A DNA stretch of 6,137 nucleotides from assembly GCA_005239845.1 (NCBI GenBank), contig SBBD01000153.1:1-6137 (forward strand). The letters are read 5' to 3'. The notes beneath the pieces were generated by a model. The model was given only the letters and a program-made list of their open reading frames with translations, was not told the DNA's origin and did not search any database. The position numbers were made by a program, and so were the translations under genes. The stretch is from an archaeon. Its GTDB lineage: Archaea > Micrarchaeota > Micrarchaeia > Norongarragalinales > SBBD01. Positions 1-5,506 of this stretch are shown one piece after another; within the stretch, counting starts at the first letter, position 1, and every line of letters starts with the position of its first letter.

Positions 1-2
1 GG

Positions 3-272
3 GACTCGTGGCGCAAGCCGCACGGCATCGACAGCAAGCAACGGCAGAAGCTCGTGTGGGCGGGAGCCACGGTCAAAATAGGCTACCGCAGCGCGAAGAA
101 GGGAAGGCACTGGCACCCGCAAGGGAAGCCGGAAGTGCTGGTGCGCAACGCAAAGGAGTTGGAGGGCGTTGAGAAGGAAGTTTTGGTCCGGCTCGCGGGC
201 GGAATTTCCCAAAGGAACAAGGACGTACTGCGTAAGAAAGCCTTGCACATGGGAGTGAAGGTATTGAATTGA
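3..272 (+). CDS. rpl32e: Large ribosomal subunit protein eL32 (L32e), 3' part only
   Basis: This is the C-terminal 89 residues of eL32, an archaeal/eukaryotic 60S-type (50S in archaea) ribosomal protein with no bacterial counterpart. The gene start lies before the window, and the reading frame is open from base 3. The segment WRKPHGID near the visible start, then KIGYRS, HPQGKPEVLVRN and KELEGVE, match the conserved core of the family as I know it from memory. The protein ends in KVLN, close to the usual C-terminus, so the end is intact. An internal ATG at 54 could be mistaken for a start, but the family homology clearly begins upstream of it. eL19 follows after a 65-base spacer, as expected in the archaeal spc-type cluster. 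Confidence 0.95.
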   Translation, partial: DSWRKPHGIDSKQRQKLVWAGATVKIGYRSAKKGRHWHPQGKPEVLVRNAKELEGVEKEVLVRLAGGISQRNKDVLRKKALHMGVKVLN

Positions 273-337
273 GGCAAAGGGGAACGGGATAGATTAGAAG
301 AGGAAAAAAAAAGCTTTGTTTTTAGGGTAGGAAAACC

Positions 338-793
338 ATGTCGTTGAAGACGATCCGCCGTCTGGCGGCAAAGATTTGGAAGAGCGGGGAAAGCCGCGTG
401 CGCATTCTGGACGCAAAAAAGGCCAGCGAAGCGCTTACCACCGAGGATGTCAAGCAACTGATCGCCGAAAACGTAGTCGTCTTGCTTCCCCAGCAAGGGG
501 TCTCCAGGGGAAGAGCGCGTGACGTCAGGGAAAGAAAGCGCAAGGGAAGAAAGAGCGGGCCCGGCAGCCGGAGGGGCGCGGCATTCGCAGGCATGACCGC
601 AAAAGAGAAGTGGATGCGGCAGGTGAGGGCGCAGCGCAGGCTGCTTCGTTCGTTCAAGAAAACCATTTCCACGGAAAACTACAGGAAAGCATACCGCAGG
701 ATCAAGGGAAACGCGTTTCTTACCAAGAAACGCTTGGAGGAGTACGTGAAGGGCTTGAGCGCCCAGACTCCAGGGAAAGGTGAAACGAGTTGA
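338..793 (+). CDS. rpl19e: Large ribosomal subunit protein eL19 (L19e)
   Basis: This 151-residue protein has the usual length of archaeal eL19, a 50S subunit component absent from bacteria. Residues 1-50 form the helical N-terminal domain, with the family-like pattern RRLAAKIWKSGESRVR near the start. Residues 54-80 are the very basic linker (GVSRGRARDVRERKRKGRK, then GPGSRRG) that threads through rRNA. Residues 88-145 are the C-terminal helices, with WMRQVRAQRRLLR. The ATG at 338 is preceded by a purine-rich AGGGTAGG at 324-331, six bases away, a plausible ribosome binding site. The 65-base spacer before it is longer than the others in this operon and includes an A9 run and a T5 run. The stop codon overlaps the uL18 start. 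Confidence 0.96.
   Translation: MSLKTIRRLAAKIWKSGESRVRILDAKKASEALTTEDVKQLIAENVVVLLPQQGVSRGRARDVRERKRKGRKSGPGSRRGAAFAGMTAKEKWMRQVRAQRRLLRSFKKTISTENYRKAYRRIKGNAFLTKKRLEEYVKGLSAQTPGKGETS
779..783 (+). promoter_or_regulatory. Shine-Dalgarno site fixing the TTG start of uL18
   Basis: GGTGA at 779-783 is a perfect partial match to the archaeal anti-Shine-Dalgarno complement (GGAGGTGA). It lies six bases before the TTG at 790. It sits inside the last codons of eL19 and supports the unusual start codon, because no ATG or GTG lies at a sensible place for uL18. Confidence 0.7.
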
Positions 794-1290
794 GCAAGGC
801 TACCGGCGCAACGTATGACGTGCACTTCCGCAGGAGAAGGGAGGGGCGGACGGACTACGAGAAGCGTTTGGCCCATTTGAAATCCAGGAAGACGAGGCTC
901 GTCGTGCGCAAGACGAACCGTTATGTCGTGGTGGCCTTCGCGGGCTTTGACGTTAAGGGAGACCACATCCTTACCTCCAAGAGCTCGAAATCGCTCTCCA
1001 AAATCGGTTTTCCGGGCAAGTGCAACACGTCTTCCGCTTACTTGACGGCATTTTGGTGCGCCAAGGAGGCGCAGAAGAAGGGGGTCAAGGAAGCCATCCT
1101 GGACCTCGGACTGCATGCGCCCACGAAAGGCAACGTGCTGTTCGCCGCCTTGAAGGGAGCCGTGGACGCGGGCGTGCAGGTCCCCTTCGAAGAGTCCATT
1201 CTTCCTTCCGAGGACCGCATCAAGGGAAAGCACTTGGGGGAAACGGCCGTGAAAGCGTTCGAGGAATGCAAGCAGAAACTACAGAGTTAA
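790..1290 (+). CDS. rpl18: Large ribosomal subunit protein uL18 (archaeal type)
   Basis: uL18 binds 5S rRNA and helps form the central protuberance of the large subunit. The 166 residues fit the archaeal form, which is longer than bacterial L18. Visible family motifs are FRRRREGRTDYEKRLAHLKS (residues 13-32), RLVVRKTNRYVVV (36-48), SSAYLTAFWCAKEA (81-94), and the signature ILDLGLHAPTKGNVLFAALKG (103-123) leading to VDAGVQVPFEESILPSEDRI. The start is TTG at 790. Its TTGA overlaps the TGA stop of eL19 by four bases, so the two are probably translationally coupled. A GGTGA ribosome binding site lies six bases upstream. The TAA stop is followed by uS5 twelve bases later. Confidence 0.96.
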   Translation: MSKATGATYDVHFRRRREGRTDYEKRLAHLKSRKTRLVVRKTNRYVVVAFAGFDVKGDHILTSKSSKSLSKIGFPGKCNTSSAYLTAFWCAKEAQKKGVKEAILDLGLHAPTKGNVLFAALKGAVDAGVQVPFEESILPSEDRIKGKHLGETAVKAFEECKQKLQS

Positions 1291-1302
1291 GAGGGATGAA
1301 GC

Positions 1303-2091
1303 GTGAGAGAACGAGAAAGAGAACGGGCGCCGTGGGTTCCCAAGACGGAGCTCGGGAGGAAAGTGGCGGCAGGGCAAGTGGCCAGCTTTGACGAAATCGT
1401 GGCCGCGGGAAAACCCATCCTGGAAACCCAGATCATCGACCTCCTGCTTCCCGACCTGAAGGAGGAAGTGCTGAACGTGAGCAGCACGCAGCGCATGACC
1501 GCCTACGGAAGAAAGCAGCAGATGAGGGCTGTGATCATCGTCGGGAACCAGCGCGGCTATATAGGAGTTGGAGTTGGAAAGGCCGCGGAAGCGCGCGACG
1601 CCATCCAGGAAGCCATCACAGACGCGAAAAAAAACATTGTGAAAGTCAACTTGGGCTGCGGCTCGTGGGAGTGCGGCTGCGGAACGCCGCACAGCATTCC
1701 CATCAAGGCGTTCGGGAAAAACTCAAGCACGCAGATCGAAATCCGGCCTGCCCCGAAAGGGGTGGGAATCGTGGCGGGAAGTGTGGCCAAGAAGGTGTTG
1801 GAATTCGTGGGGGTCAAGGACTGCTGGACCTTTACGAAAGGGAGGACGCGCAACGTGCTGAACATGGTGCTGGCCACCGTGAATGCGCTGAATTCCTTGA
1901 ACCAAATGAAGGTGGGCACGCAAACCATCGAAGTAAAACCTGTTGAGACACCCGCCCAAACACTCCCTGTTCCCGAAGGCTTCCAAGAGCCTGTTGAACC
2001 CGCTCCTGAAAACGCTGAAAAGCCTGAAGAAAGCAAGACGACCGAGGAAAGCGAAAACGAAACCGGGGAGGGCGCCACCTCAACGAGTTGA
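1303..2091 (+). CDS. rps5: Small ribosomal subunit protein uS5 with acidic C-terminal tail
   Basis: uS5 is a 30S protein at the mRNA entry site that contributes to decoding fidelity. The body is typical of archaea: WVPKTELGRK (residues 11-20), an N-terminal S5 domain at about 46-112 with QRMTAYGRK and GYIGVGVGKA, the archaeal Cys-rich GCGSWECGCG (118-127), and the C-terminal S5 domain with IRPAPKGVGIVAG (147-159). The start is GTG at 1303, giving the charged leader MRERERERAPW. An ATG at 1296 is out of frame. GAGGGATGA at 1291-1299 may serve as ribosome binding site. At 262 residues the protein is longer than the family norm of about 200-220. The excess is residues 211-262, a Pro/Glu/Thr/Ser-rich acidic tail with no expected fold. 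Confidence 0.95.
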   Translation: MRERERERAPWVPKTELGRKVAAGQVASFDEIVAAGKPILETQIIDLLLPDLKEEVLNVSSTQRMTAYGRKQQMRAVIIVGNQRGYIGVGVGKAAEARDAIQEAITDAKKNIVKVNLGCGSWECGCGTPHSIPIKAFGKNSSTQIEIRPAPKGVGIVAGSVAKKVLEFVGVKDCWTFTKGRTRNVLNMVLATVNALNSLNQMKVGTQTIEVKPVETPAQTLPVPEGFQEPVEPAPENAEKPEESKTTEESENETGEGATSTS

Positions 2092-2115
2092 GCTAAACAG
2101 AAGAAGGTATTTTTT

Positions 2116-2586
2116 ATGACGAACGTGTTTGCGGTGGTGCGCGTGCGGGGAGGCATGGAGACCCGCGGAAAGGTGGAAGGCACTCTTCGGCAGTTGCACT
2201 TGCGGAGAAAACAGGAATGCGTCTTCGTAAAGGAATCGGGTGCCCTGAAAGGCATGCTGTTGCTTGCGAAGGATTTCATCACGTGGGGAGAAATTAATTC
2301 GCAGACGTGCGAACAACTCATTGCTCAACGAGCCAAAGTGGCGGGAGACAAGCCGTTGACGGACGAGTACGTGTCTAAAAACAGCTCGTTCAAGTCCGTC
2401 AAGGAATTCGCGCAGGCCGTGGCGGAAGGAAAAGGCGCTTTCAAGGACGTGAAGGGCCTGAAGCCCCTGCTTCGCTTGGCTCCTCCCCGCCAAGGGTTCG
2501 GGGGCAGCATCAAGCGCGCGTTTCCGGAAGGGGCGCTCGGCTACCGCGGCGATAACATCAACGAGCTGCTGCAGCGCATGCTGTGA
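2116..2586 (+). CDS. rpl30: Large ribosomal subunit protein uL30 (archaeal type)
   Basis: uL30 is a large-subunit protein. The 156-residue length is the archaeal/eukaryotic L7-like form, not the 60-residue bacterial L30. Residues 4-62 form the ferredoxin-like core, with VFAVVRVRG, TLRQLHLRRKQECVFV, KGMLLLAKDFITWGEI. Residues 79-87 carry KPLTDEYV. The C-terminal part contains GLKPLLRLAPPRQGFGGSIKR (114-134), ALGYRGDNINELL (140-152), which are hallmarks of the archaeal form. GAAGGT at about 2103-2108 lies eight bases before the ATG. The gene begins 24 bases after uS5. The expected next genes, uL15 and secY, do not follow. Confidence 0.96.
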   Translation: MTNVFAVVRVRGGMETRGKVEGTLRQLHLRRKQECVFVKESGALKGMLLLAKDFITWGEINSQTCEQLIAQRAKVAGDKPLTDEYVSKNSSFKSVKEFAQAVAEGKGAFKDVKGLKPLLRLAPPRQGFGGSIKRAFPEGALGYRGDNINELLQRML

Positions 2587-2625
2587 AAAAAGGGAAAAGA
2601 AACGAATTCAACGCCCTCCCTAAAT

Positions 2626-2663
2626 CCTTTGGCCCTAAAAGGCCCTCGTCGATAAGCTTTTTT
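2626..2663 (+). terminator. Possible end of the ribosomal operon (small hairpin and T6)
   Basis: CCTTT at 2626-2630 can pair with AAAGG at 2638-2642, or GGCC at 2631-2634 with GGCC at 2641-2644. A run of six T lies at 2658-2663. Archaeal termination depends mainly on T-runs, so transcription may end here. The hairpin is weak, only 4-5 bp, and the same T-rich stretch may instead be part of the next promoter. Confidence 0.35.
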
Positions 2664-2666
2664 AAT
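2658..2666 (+). promoter_or_regulatory. TATA-like element for the CYTH-domain gene
   Basis: TTTTTTAAT at 2658-2666 resembles an archaeal TATA box. Counting about 25 bases from its centre puts the transcription start almost at the ATG at 2689. No purine-rich ribosome binding site is visible in the 15 bases before that ATG. Both facts fit a leaderless mRNA, which is inferred and not shown. Confidence 0.4.
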
Positions 2667-2688
2667 TGGAAGACCAGCGTTTAGTCTG

Positions 2689-4173
2689 ATGGCCAAGCCT
2701 CGTTTCTTGTTTCCACGCCAGCCCAAGCCGCTCAGAGCCCGGGCTAACCACGTCATCCAAGTGCCCCTAGCCGAACGCTTACCCCTCACGCCCAGGGAAG
2801 TGCGCCAATGGGTGGCCCGAGCGGATCCCACGCCCATCCAGCGGTTGTACTGGGCCGTCAACCCCTTCTTCTGGGGAAGATTTGGGGGCATCGAGCGAAA
2901 CCTCAACCGTTCCATCGAAAGAATCAACTTCTACTCGTCCACCATCCGGTTCATGCATGGCCATGCCGACGCCTATGTGAGCGGCGGAAATCCGTTCCGG
3001 GAGGAGGTGTTATTTGCCCCCGAAAACCTGGGTCCTTACCACGACCTCATACGAAGGCGGATATGGTGGAATCGGGTACGAGCGATAGGCAAACTCGTCT
3101 TAGGCATTCCCCAGCTCACGTCGCTCCGGCTGTTCGGGGCCGAACGGCTTCTGAAAATGGCACCGGACTCCCTCGAACCTTTTTTCCAGCGTTGGACGCG
3201 ACGAAGGCAAGCGCAGACCAAGGGGAGTTTTGCGACGTGGCTGCCTTCCAAGCACGACGAGCTCGTCGAAATGCTGGATTCGCTGAGAAAAGAAAGACGG
3301 AAGCGTGGCACCGACGAAGCCGCCTCAGAAACGGCCAGCCTCCAGCAAGCCGGCATGAACGAATTGGTGACGCTGACGAACGCATTGCGGGAATTGGAAC
3401 GGGCCCGTGTGGGGGACATGTACCGCGTGTTAAGGCAACTGGCCATCCTGCGGCAGTGGAGAGAAAGCGCCAAGCACCAAATCAAGATCCCCATTCGGGA
3501 GAAAAGAGTGGAAGAGGCGACGTCCCACTTGAACGGTCTCATCCAGGCCAAAAAGCTGGTGGACCACGGAGAAGAAGAGCACGATGACGCCTACTTTGAT
3601 GATGAAAACGGCTCGCTCCAAAAAAAAGGCATTTCGTTGCGCGTGCGGACGATCCGAAAAGGGAGCCGAACGGAACGCTGGATCATCCTCAACCGCGACC
3701 TTCGCCCGCCGTTGGGAGAAGTGCATCCGTTCTACCGAGGTAAAGAACCGCGACAAATCCACGAGGTGGTGGTGGCGCCAGAAACCCACGCACGAAAAGC
3801 GGCGGACATCTTGGAACAAGTAGGCGTCTTCGTAACGGAGGCCCCTCAGACGCTGGAATCGTTTACGCGGGCACTCCAACGCAAAGGAATCGAAGTCGCC
3901 TTTCGCATTCAAAAGACGAGGCAAGTAATTGCAGACCCAAAAGGGCGCGTGCAACTTTTTTTGGACCGGAACATCTGCGCGCGAAAAGGGGAACGGACGG
4001 TCGAGCTGGCGCCCCACTTGGAAGTCGAGGTCACCCGGCCCAAGAAAGGCTGGAGGACGCTCTTGGAAGAAGTCGGCCTTCGCATGCAGCGCGTTACAGG
4101 AAGTCCCTTCCTGCGCCCCCAGCGTGCCTTTTACGCGGAAATGGCGCGCAAGGGCTTGGAAAGGGCAGCGTGA
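2689..4173 (+). CDS. CYTH-domain (triphosphate tunnel-like) protein with unknown N-terminal domain
   Basis: This 494-residue protein has two parts. Residues about 261-482 look like a CYTH domain, the fold of class IV adenylate cyclases and inorganic or thiamine triphosphatases. The pattern AYFDDENGSLQKKGISLRVR (301-320) fits the family's YFDT...L...G..LRxR block. RIQKTRQVI (406-414) fits the K-x-R strand, LFLDR (423-427) the central Asp strand, and LEVEV (444-448) the late acidic strand. The N-terminal ExExK signature appears as KHQIK (262-266): both Glu are replaced and only Lys is kept, so metal binding and catalysis may be altered or lost. Residues 1-260 are basic and rich in Arg and Trp, with several likely helices, and I do not recognise them. 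No signal peptide or clear membrane segment is seen. The CYTH call is motif-based, and the substrate is unknown. Confidence 0.7.
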   Translation: MAKPRFLFPRQPKPLRARANHVIQVPLAERLPLTPREVRQWVARADPTPIQRLYWAVNPFFWGRFGGIERNLNRSIERINFYSSTIRFMHGHADAYVSGGNPFREEVLFAPENLGPYHDLIRRRIWWNRVRAIGKLVLGIPQLTSLRLFGAERLLKMAPDSLEPFFQRWTRRRQAQTKGSFATWLPSKHDELVEMLDSLRKERRKRGTDEAASETASLQQAGMNELVTLTNALRELERARVGDMYRVLRQLAILRQWRESAKHQIKIPIREKRVEEATSHLNGLIQAKKLVDHGEEEHDDAYFDDENGSLQKKGISLRVRTIRKGSRTERWIILNRDLRPPLGEVHPFYRGKEPRQIHEVVVAPETHARKAADILEQVGVFVTEAPQTLESFTRALQRKGIEVAFRIQKTRQVIADPKGRVQLFLDRNICARKGERTVELAPHLEVEVTRPKKGWRTLLEEVGLRMQRVTGSPFLRPQRAFYAEMARKGLERAA

Positions 4174-4197
4174 CCGTTCTGCTGAAAAAACAAACCC

Positions 4198-4204
4198 TTA
4201 AATT
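4198..4204 (+). promoter_or_regulatory. TATA box of the putative C/D sRNA
   Basis: TTAAATT at 4198-4204 lies just after the CYTH gene and is preceded by an A- and C-rich stretch that could act as the BRE. About 25 bases from its centre gives a start near 4226, three bases before box C of the sRNA. That spacing is what an independent archaeal sRNA promoter would need. Confidence 0.5.
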
Positions 4205-4224
4205 CCTTGAAAAAGCCAAGGGTA

Positions 4225-4290
4225 TGCAATGATGACATTGCCCCAGGCGGAGCCGAGAGGCTGTGACGAACGAGGTAGCTGCTGACCCAT
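4225..4290 (+). ncRNA. Putative box C/D guide sRNA
   Basis: Box C/D sRNAs guide fibrillarin to 2'-O-methylate rRNA or tRNA, together with L7Ae and Nop5. All four boxes are visible in order. Box C is ATGATGA at 4229-4235, a perfect RUGAUGA. D' is CCGA at 4253-4256, one change from CUGA. C' is GTGACGA at 4263-4269, one change. D is CTGA at 4282-4285. The C'-to-D spacer is 12 bases, the canonical archaeal length, while the C-to-D' spacer is 17, somewhat long. The D' guide (4241-4250, CCCCAGGCGG) is complementary to CCGCCUGGGG, a conserved 16S rRNA stretch near E. coli position 880, from memory. By the fifth-nucleotide rule, base 4248 would direct methylation of the G in CCGCC. Only a GGG/CCC pair (4220-4222 with 4286-4288) suggests a terminal stem. 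The ends given are approximate. Confidence 0.65.
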
Positions 4291-4294
4291 CACG

Positions 4295-4299
4295 TTTTT
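4295..4299 (+). terminator. T-run after the putative C/D sRNA
   Basis: Five T at 4295-4299 follow box D by ten bases, the position expected for the 3' end of a short archaeal sRNA transcript. There is no hairpin apart from the sRNA itself. Confidence 0.4.
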
Positions 4300-4351
4300 G
4301 ACCTATGGAGGACGTGAAGAGAGCGCAGGACAGGCGGCGATGAGGAAATGG

Positions 4352-4446
4352 ATGCCTTCAAGGGATTGGCCTTTTTACTCATACGCCGAATACCGGAAGC
4401 TCCCTCTGTCCAAGAGGGATAGCCCCGTCCAGTGAGGCATTCAACA
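4352..4446 (+). other. Possible structured RNA in the spacer (H/ACA-like, weak)
   Basis: The stretch 4300-4452 holds no credible gene. ATGCCTTCA at 4352-4360 can pair with TGAGGCAT at 4433-4440 with one bulged T. Inside it, TCCCTCT (4401-4407) and AGAGGGA (4413-4419) form a perfect 7-bp stem with a 5-base loop, extendable by GC/GC across a two-base bulge. An ACA at 4444-4446 lies three bases after the outer stem. A stem, an unpaired pocket, an inner hairpin and a nearby ACA resemble an archaeal H/ACA guide RNA, but the upper part is lopsided and no clear kink-turn was found. It could equally be chance pairing or part of an unknown leader RNA. Confidence 0.2.
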
Positions 4447-4452
4447 AAACGC

Positions 4453-4459
4453 TTAAAAT
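4453..4459 (+). promoter_or_regulatory. TATA box of trxB
   Basis: TTAAAAT at 4453-4459 is preceded by ACAAAACGC, a fair BRE-like sequence. A start near 4482 would leave a leader of about 30 bases. AGAGG at 4501-4505, eight bases before the ATG, would be the ribosome binding site. Confidence 0.5.
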
Positions 4460-4513
4460 GGGCGCCGTACAAAGGGTAGATGCTGATGAACCGTAATTCT
4501 AGAGGCCAATAGC

Positions 4514-5449
4514 ATGTACGATGTACTCGTAATCGGGGCGGGAGCCGCAGGGCTTACGGCCGCCATCTATACCGCCCGCAAAAAATTGAAGACGCTCGTC
4601 GTGGGAGTGGATGTGGGGGGGCAAATGAACCTGACCTCGCACATTGAGAATTATCCGGGGACGCCGGCCATGACCGGCCCCGCGTTGATGAAACTATTCC
4701 AGGAACAAGCCGTGCAATTCGGGGCCGAGCTCGTCATTGGGAAAATCGCGAAAGTGGAAAAAGGAGCAAACTGGGGATTCGTTTCTACGATGACGAATGG
4801 GGAAAAAATCGAGAGCAAGACCGTCATTCTCGCCTTCGGGTTGGTGCCCAACATGCTGGAAGTGCCGGGGGAAGACCAGTTTTTCGGAAAGGGCGTTTCC
4901 ACGTGCGTGACGTGCGACGGCCCCTTATACAAAGGGAGGGCGGTTGCCATTGTGGGCGGAGGGAATTCGGCCGTGGAAGGGCTGTTGGAAGTGGCGAACT
5001 ATTGCACGAAAGTGTACTCTATTCACAGGCGGGACAAGTATACGGCAGATCCTGTGACGCTAGAGAGACTGCAAAAAGCGCAAAATGTCGAGTTCGTGAA
5101 AAACACGGTCGTCGTGGAAATCAAGGGCGACCTCGGGATCAAGAGCATCGTGGTGGAAGACCTTGCCACGAAACAGAAAAGGGAGATTCCCGTGCAGGCC
5201 GTATTCGTTCAGATCGGGCACAAGGCGGATACGTCGCTCGTGAAAAGCTTGGTGCAATTGAGTCCCAAGAACGAGGTCGCGATTGACGATCGGTGCCGCA
5301 CGAACATCGAAGGCGTTTTTGCTGCTGGCGACTGCACGACGATTGCGTTCAAGCAGACCGTGATTTCTGCAGGAGAAGGGGCCAAGGCCGGCCTGGAATG
5401 CGCCCGCTTTCTTTCTGGAGGGAAAGGAATCACGATTGATTGGAGCTGA
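4514..5449 (+). CDS. trxB: Thioredoxin reductase (FAD-dependent, CxxC)
   Basis: This 311-residue cytosolic flavoprotein belongs to the low-molecular-weight thioredoxin reductase family, which passes electrons from NAD(P)H through FAD and a Cys pair to thioredoxin. GAGAAG at residues 8-13 binds FAD. GGQMNLTSHIENYPG (35-49) is a family landmark. The redox centre is CVTC (131-134), where CATC is common. GGGNSAVEGLL (148-158) is the nucleotide-binding loop. GVFAAGDC (267-274) is the second FAD motif. HRRDKYT (171-177) keeps the HRR of the NADPH-binding HRRxxxR motif but has Thr in place of the last Arg, so cofactor preference may differ. The length is normal. The ATG at 4514 begins directly with the first FAD strand (MYDVLVIGAG) and has AGAGG upstream. 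No thioredoxin gene is adjacent. The last nine codons recur downstream at 5511-5537. Confidence 0.95.
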   Translation: MYDVLVIGAGAAGLTAAIYTARKKLKTLVVGVDVGGQMNLTSHIENYPGTPAMTGPALMKLFQEQAVQFGAELVIGKIAKVEKGANWGFVSTMTNGEKIESKTVILAFGLVPNMLEVPGEDQFFGKGVSTCVTCDGPLYKGRAVAIVGGGNSAVEGLLEVANYCTKVYSIHRRDKYTADPVTLERLQKAQNVEFVKNTVVVEIKGDLGIKSIVVEDLATKQKREIPVQAVFVQIGHKADTSLVKSLVQLSPKNEVAIDDRCRTNIEGVFAAGDCTTIAFKQTVISAGEGAKAGLECARFLSGGKGITIDWS

Positions 5450-5452
5450 AAG
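5418..5452 (+). repeat. Direct repeat copy 1 (3' end of trxB)
   Basis: This segment covers the last codons and the stop of trxB. It recurs at 5506-5543 with three substitutions and a three-base TAG insertion in the second copy. In both copies the reading frame gives GKGIT(I/M)DWS and a stop. Confidence 0.8.
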
Positions 5453-5469
5453 GGAAGCGGGGGTAGAGG

Positions 5470-5506
5470 CGACACGCGTAGGGGGCAGAGCCCCCTAGAG
5501 GTGTCG
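5470..5506. repeat. 37-nt near-perfect hairpin
   Basis: The outer arms CGACAC (5470-5475) and GTGTCG (5501-5506) pair perfectly. After a 3x3 internal loop (GCG/GAG), TAGGGGGC (5479-5486) and GCCCCCTA (5490-5497) form an 8-bp stem closed by the triloop AGA. No T-run follows, so it is not a standard archaeal terminator. It ends exactly where the second copy of the trxB end begins. It could be a dispersed palindromic element, a small non-autonomous mobile element, or an mRNA-stabilising 3' structure. Confidence 0.8.

Noticed and set aside
1557..2321. A 254-codon open frame on the minus strand
   Set aside because: It lies fully across uS5 and uL30, which are certain genes on the plus strand. The translation is Ser/Phe/Thr-rich with no recognisable motif, which is typical of the antisense of GC-rich coding DNA.
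2808..3587. A 259-codon open frame on the plus strand in a different frame
   Set aside because: It is inside the CYTH-domain gene. The translation is rich in His, Arg, Pro and Ala with no family motif, while the overlapping frame has clear CYTH blocks.
3430..4017. A 195-codon open frame on the minus strand
   Set aside because: It is the antisense of the conserved C-terminal half of the CYTH gene and shows no motif.
4337..4343. A second box C-like GCGATGA
   Set aside because: It differs from RUGAUGA by one base, and no CTGA box D occurs in the following 80 bases.
4402..4418. tRNA-like anticodon arm (CCCTC, 7-base loop, GAGGG)
   Set aside because: The loop lacks the invariant T33 in any register that keeps the stem. 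No acceptor stem or T-arm with GTTCRA is present around it.
4290..4472. A 60-codon open frame on the minus strand in the spacer
   Set aside because: It has no recognisable family and no clear ribosome binding site, and it runs over the spacer that is better explained by RNA structure and the trxB promoter.
4483..4489. A box C-like CTGATGA before trxB
   Set aside because: The first base is not a purine, no box D follows before the gene, and it falls in the expected trxB leader.
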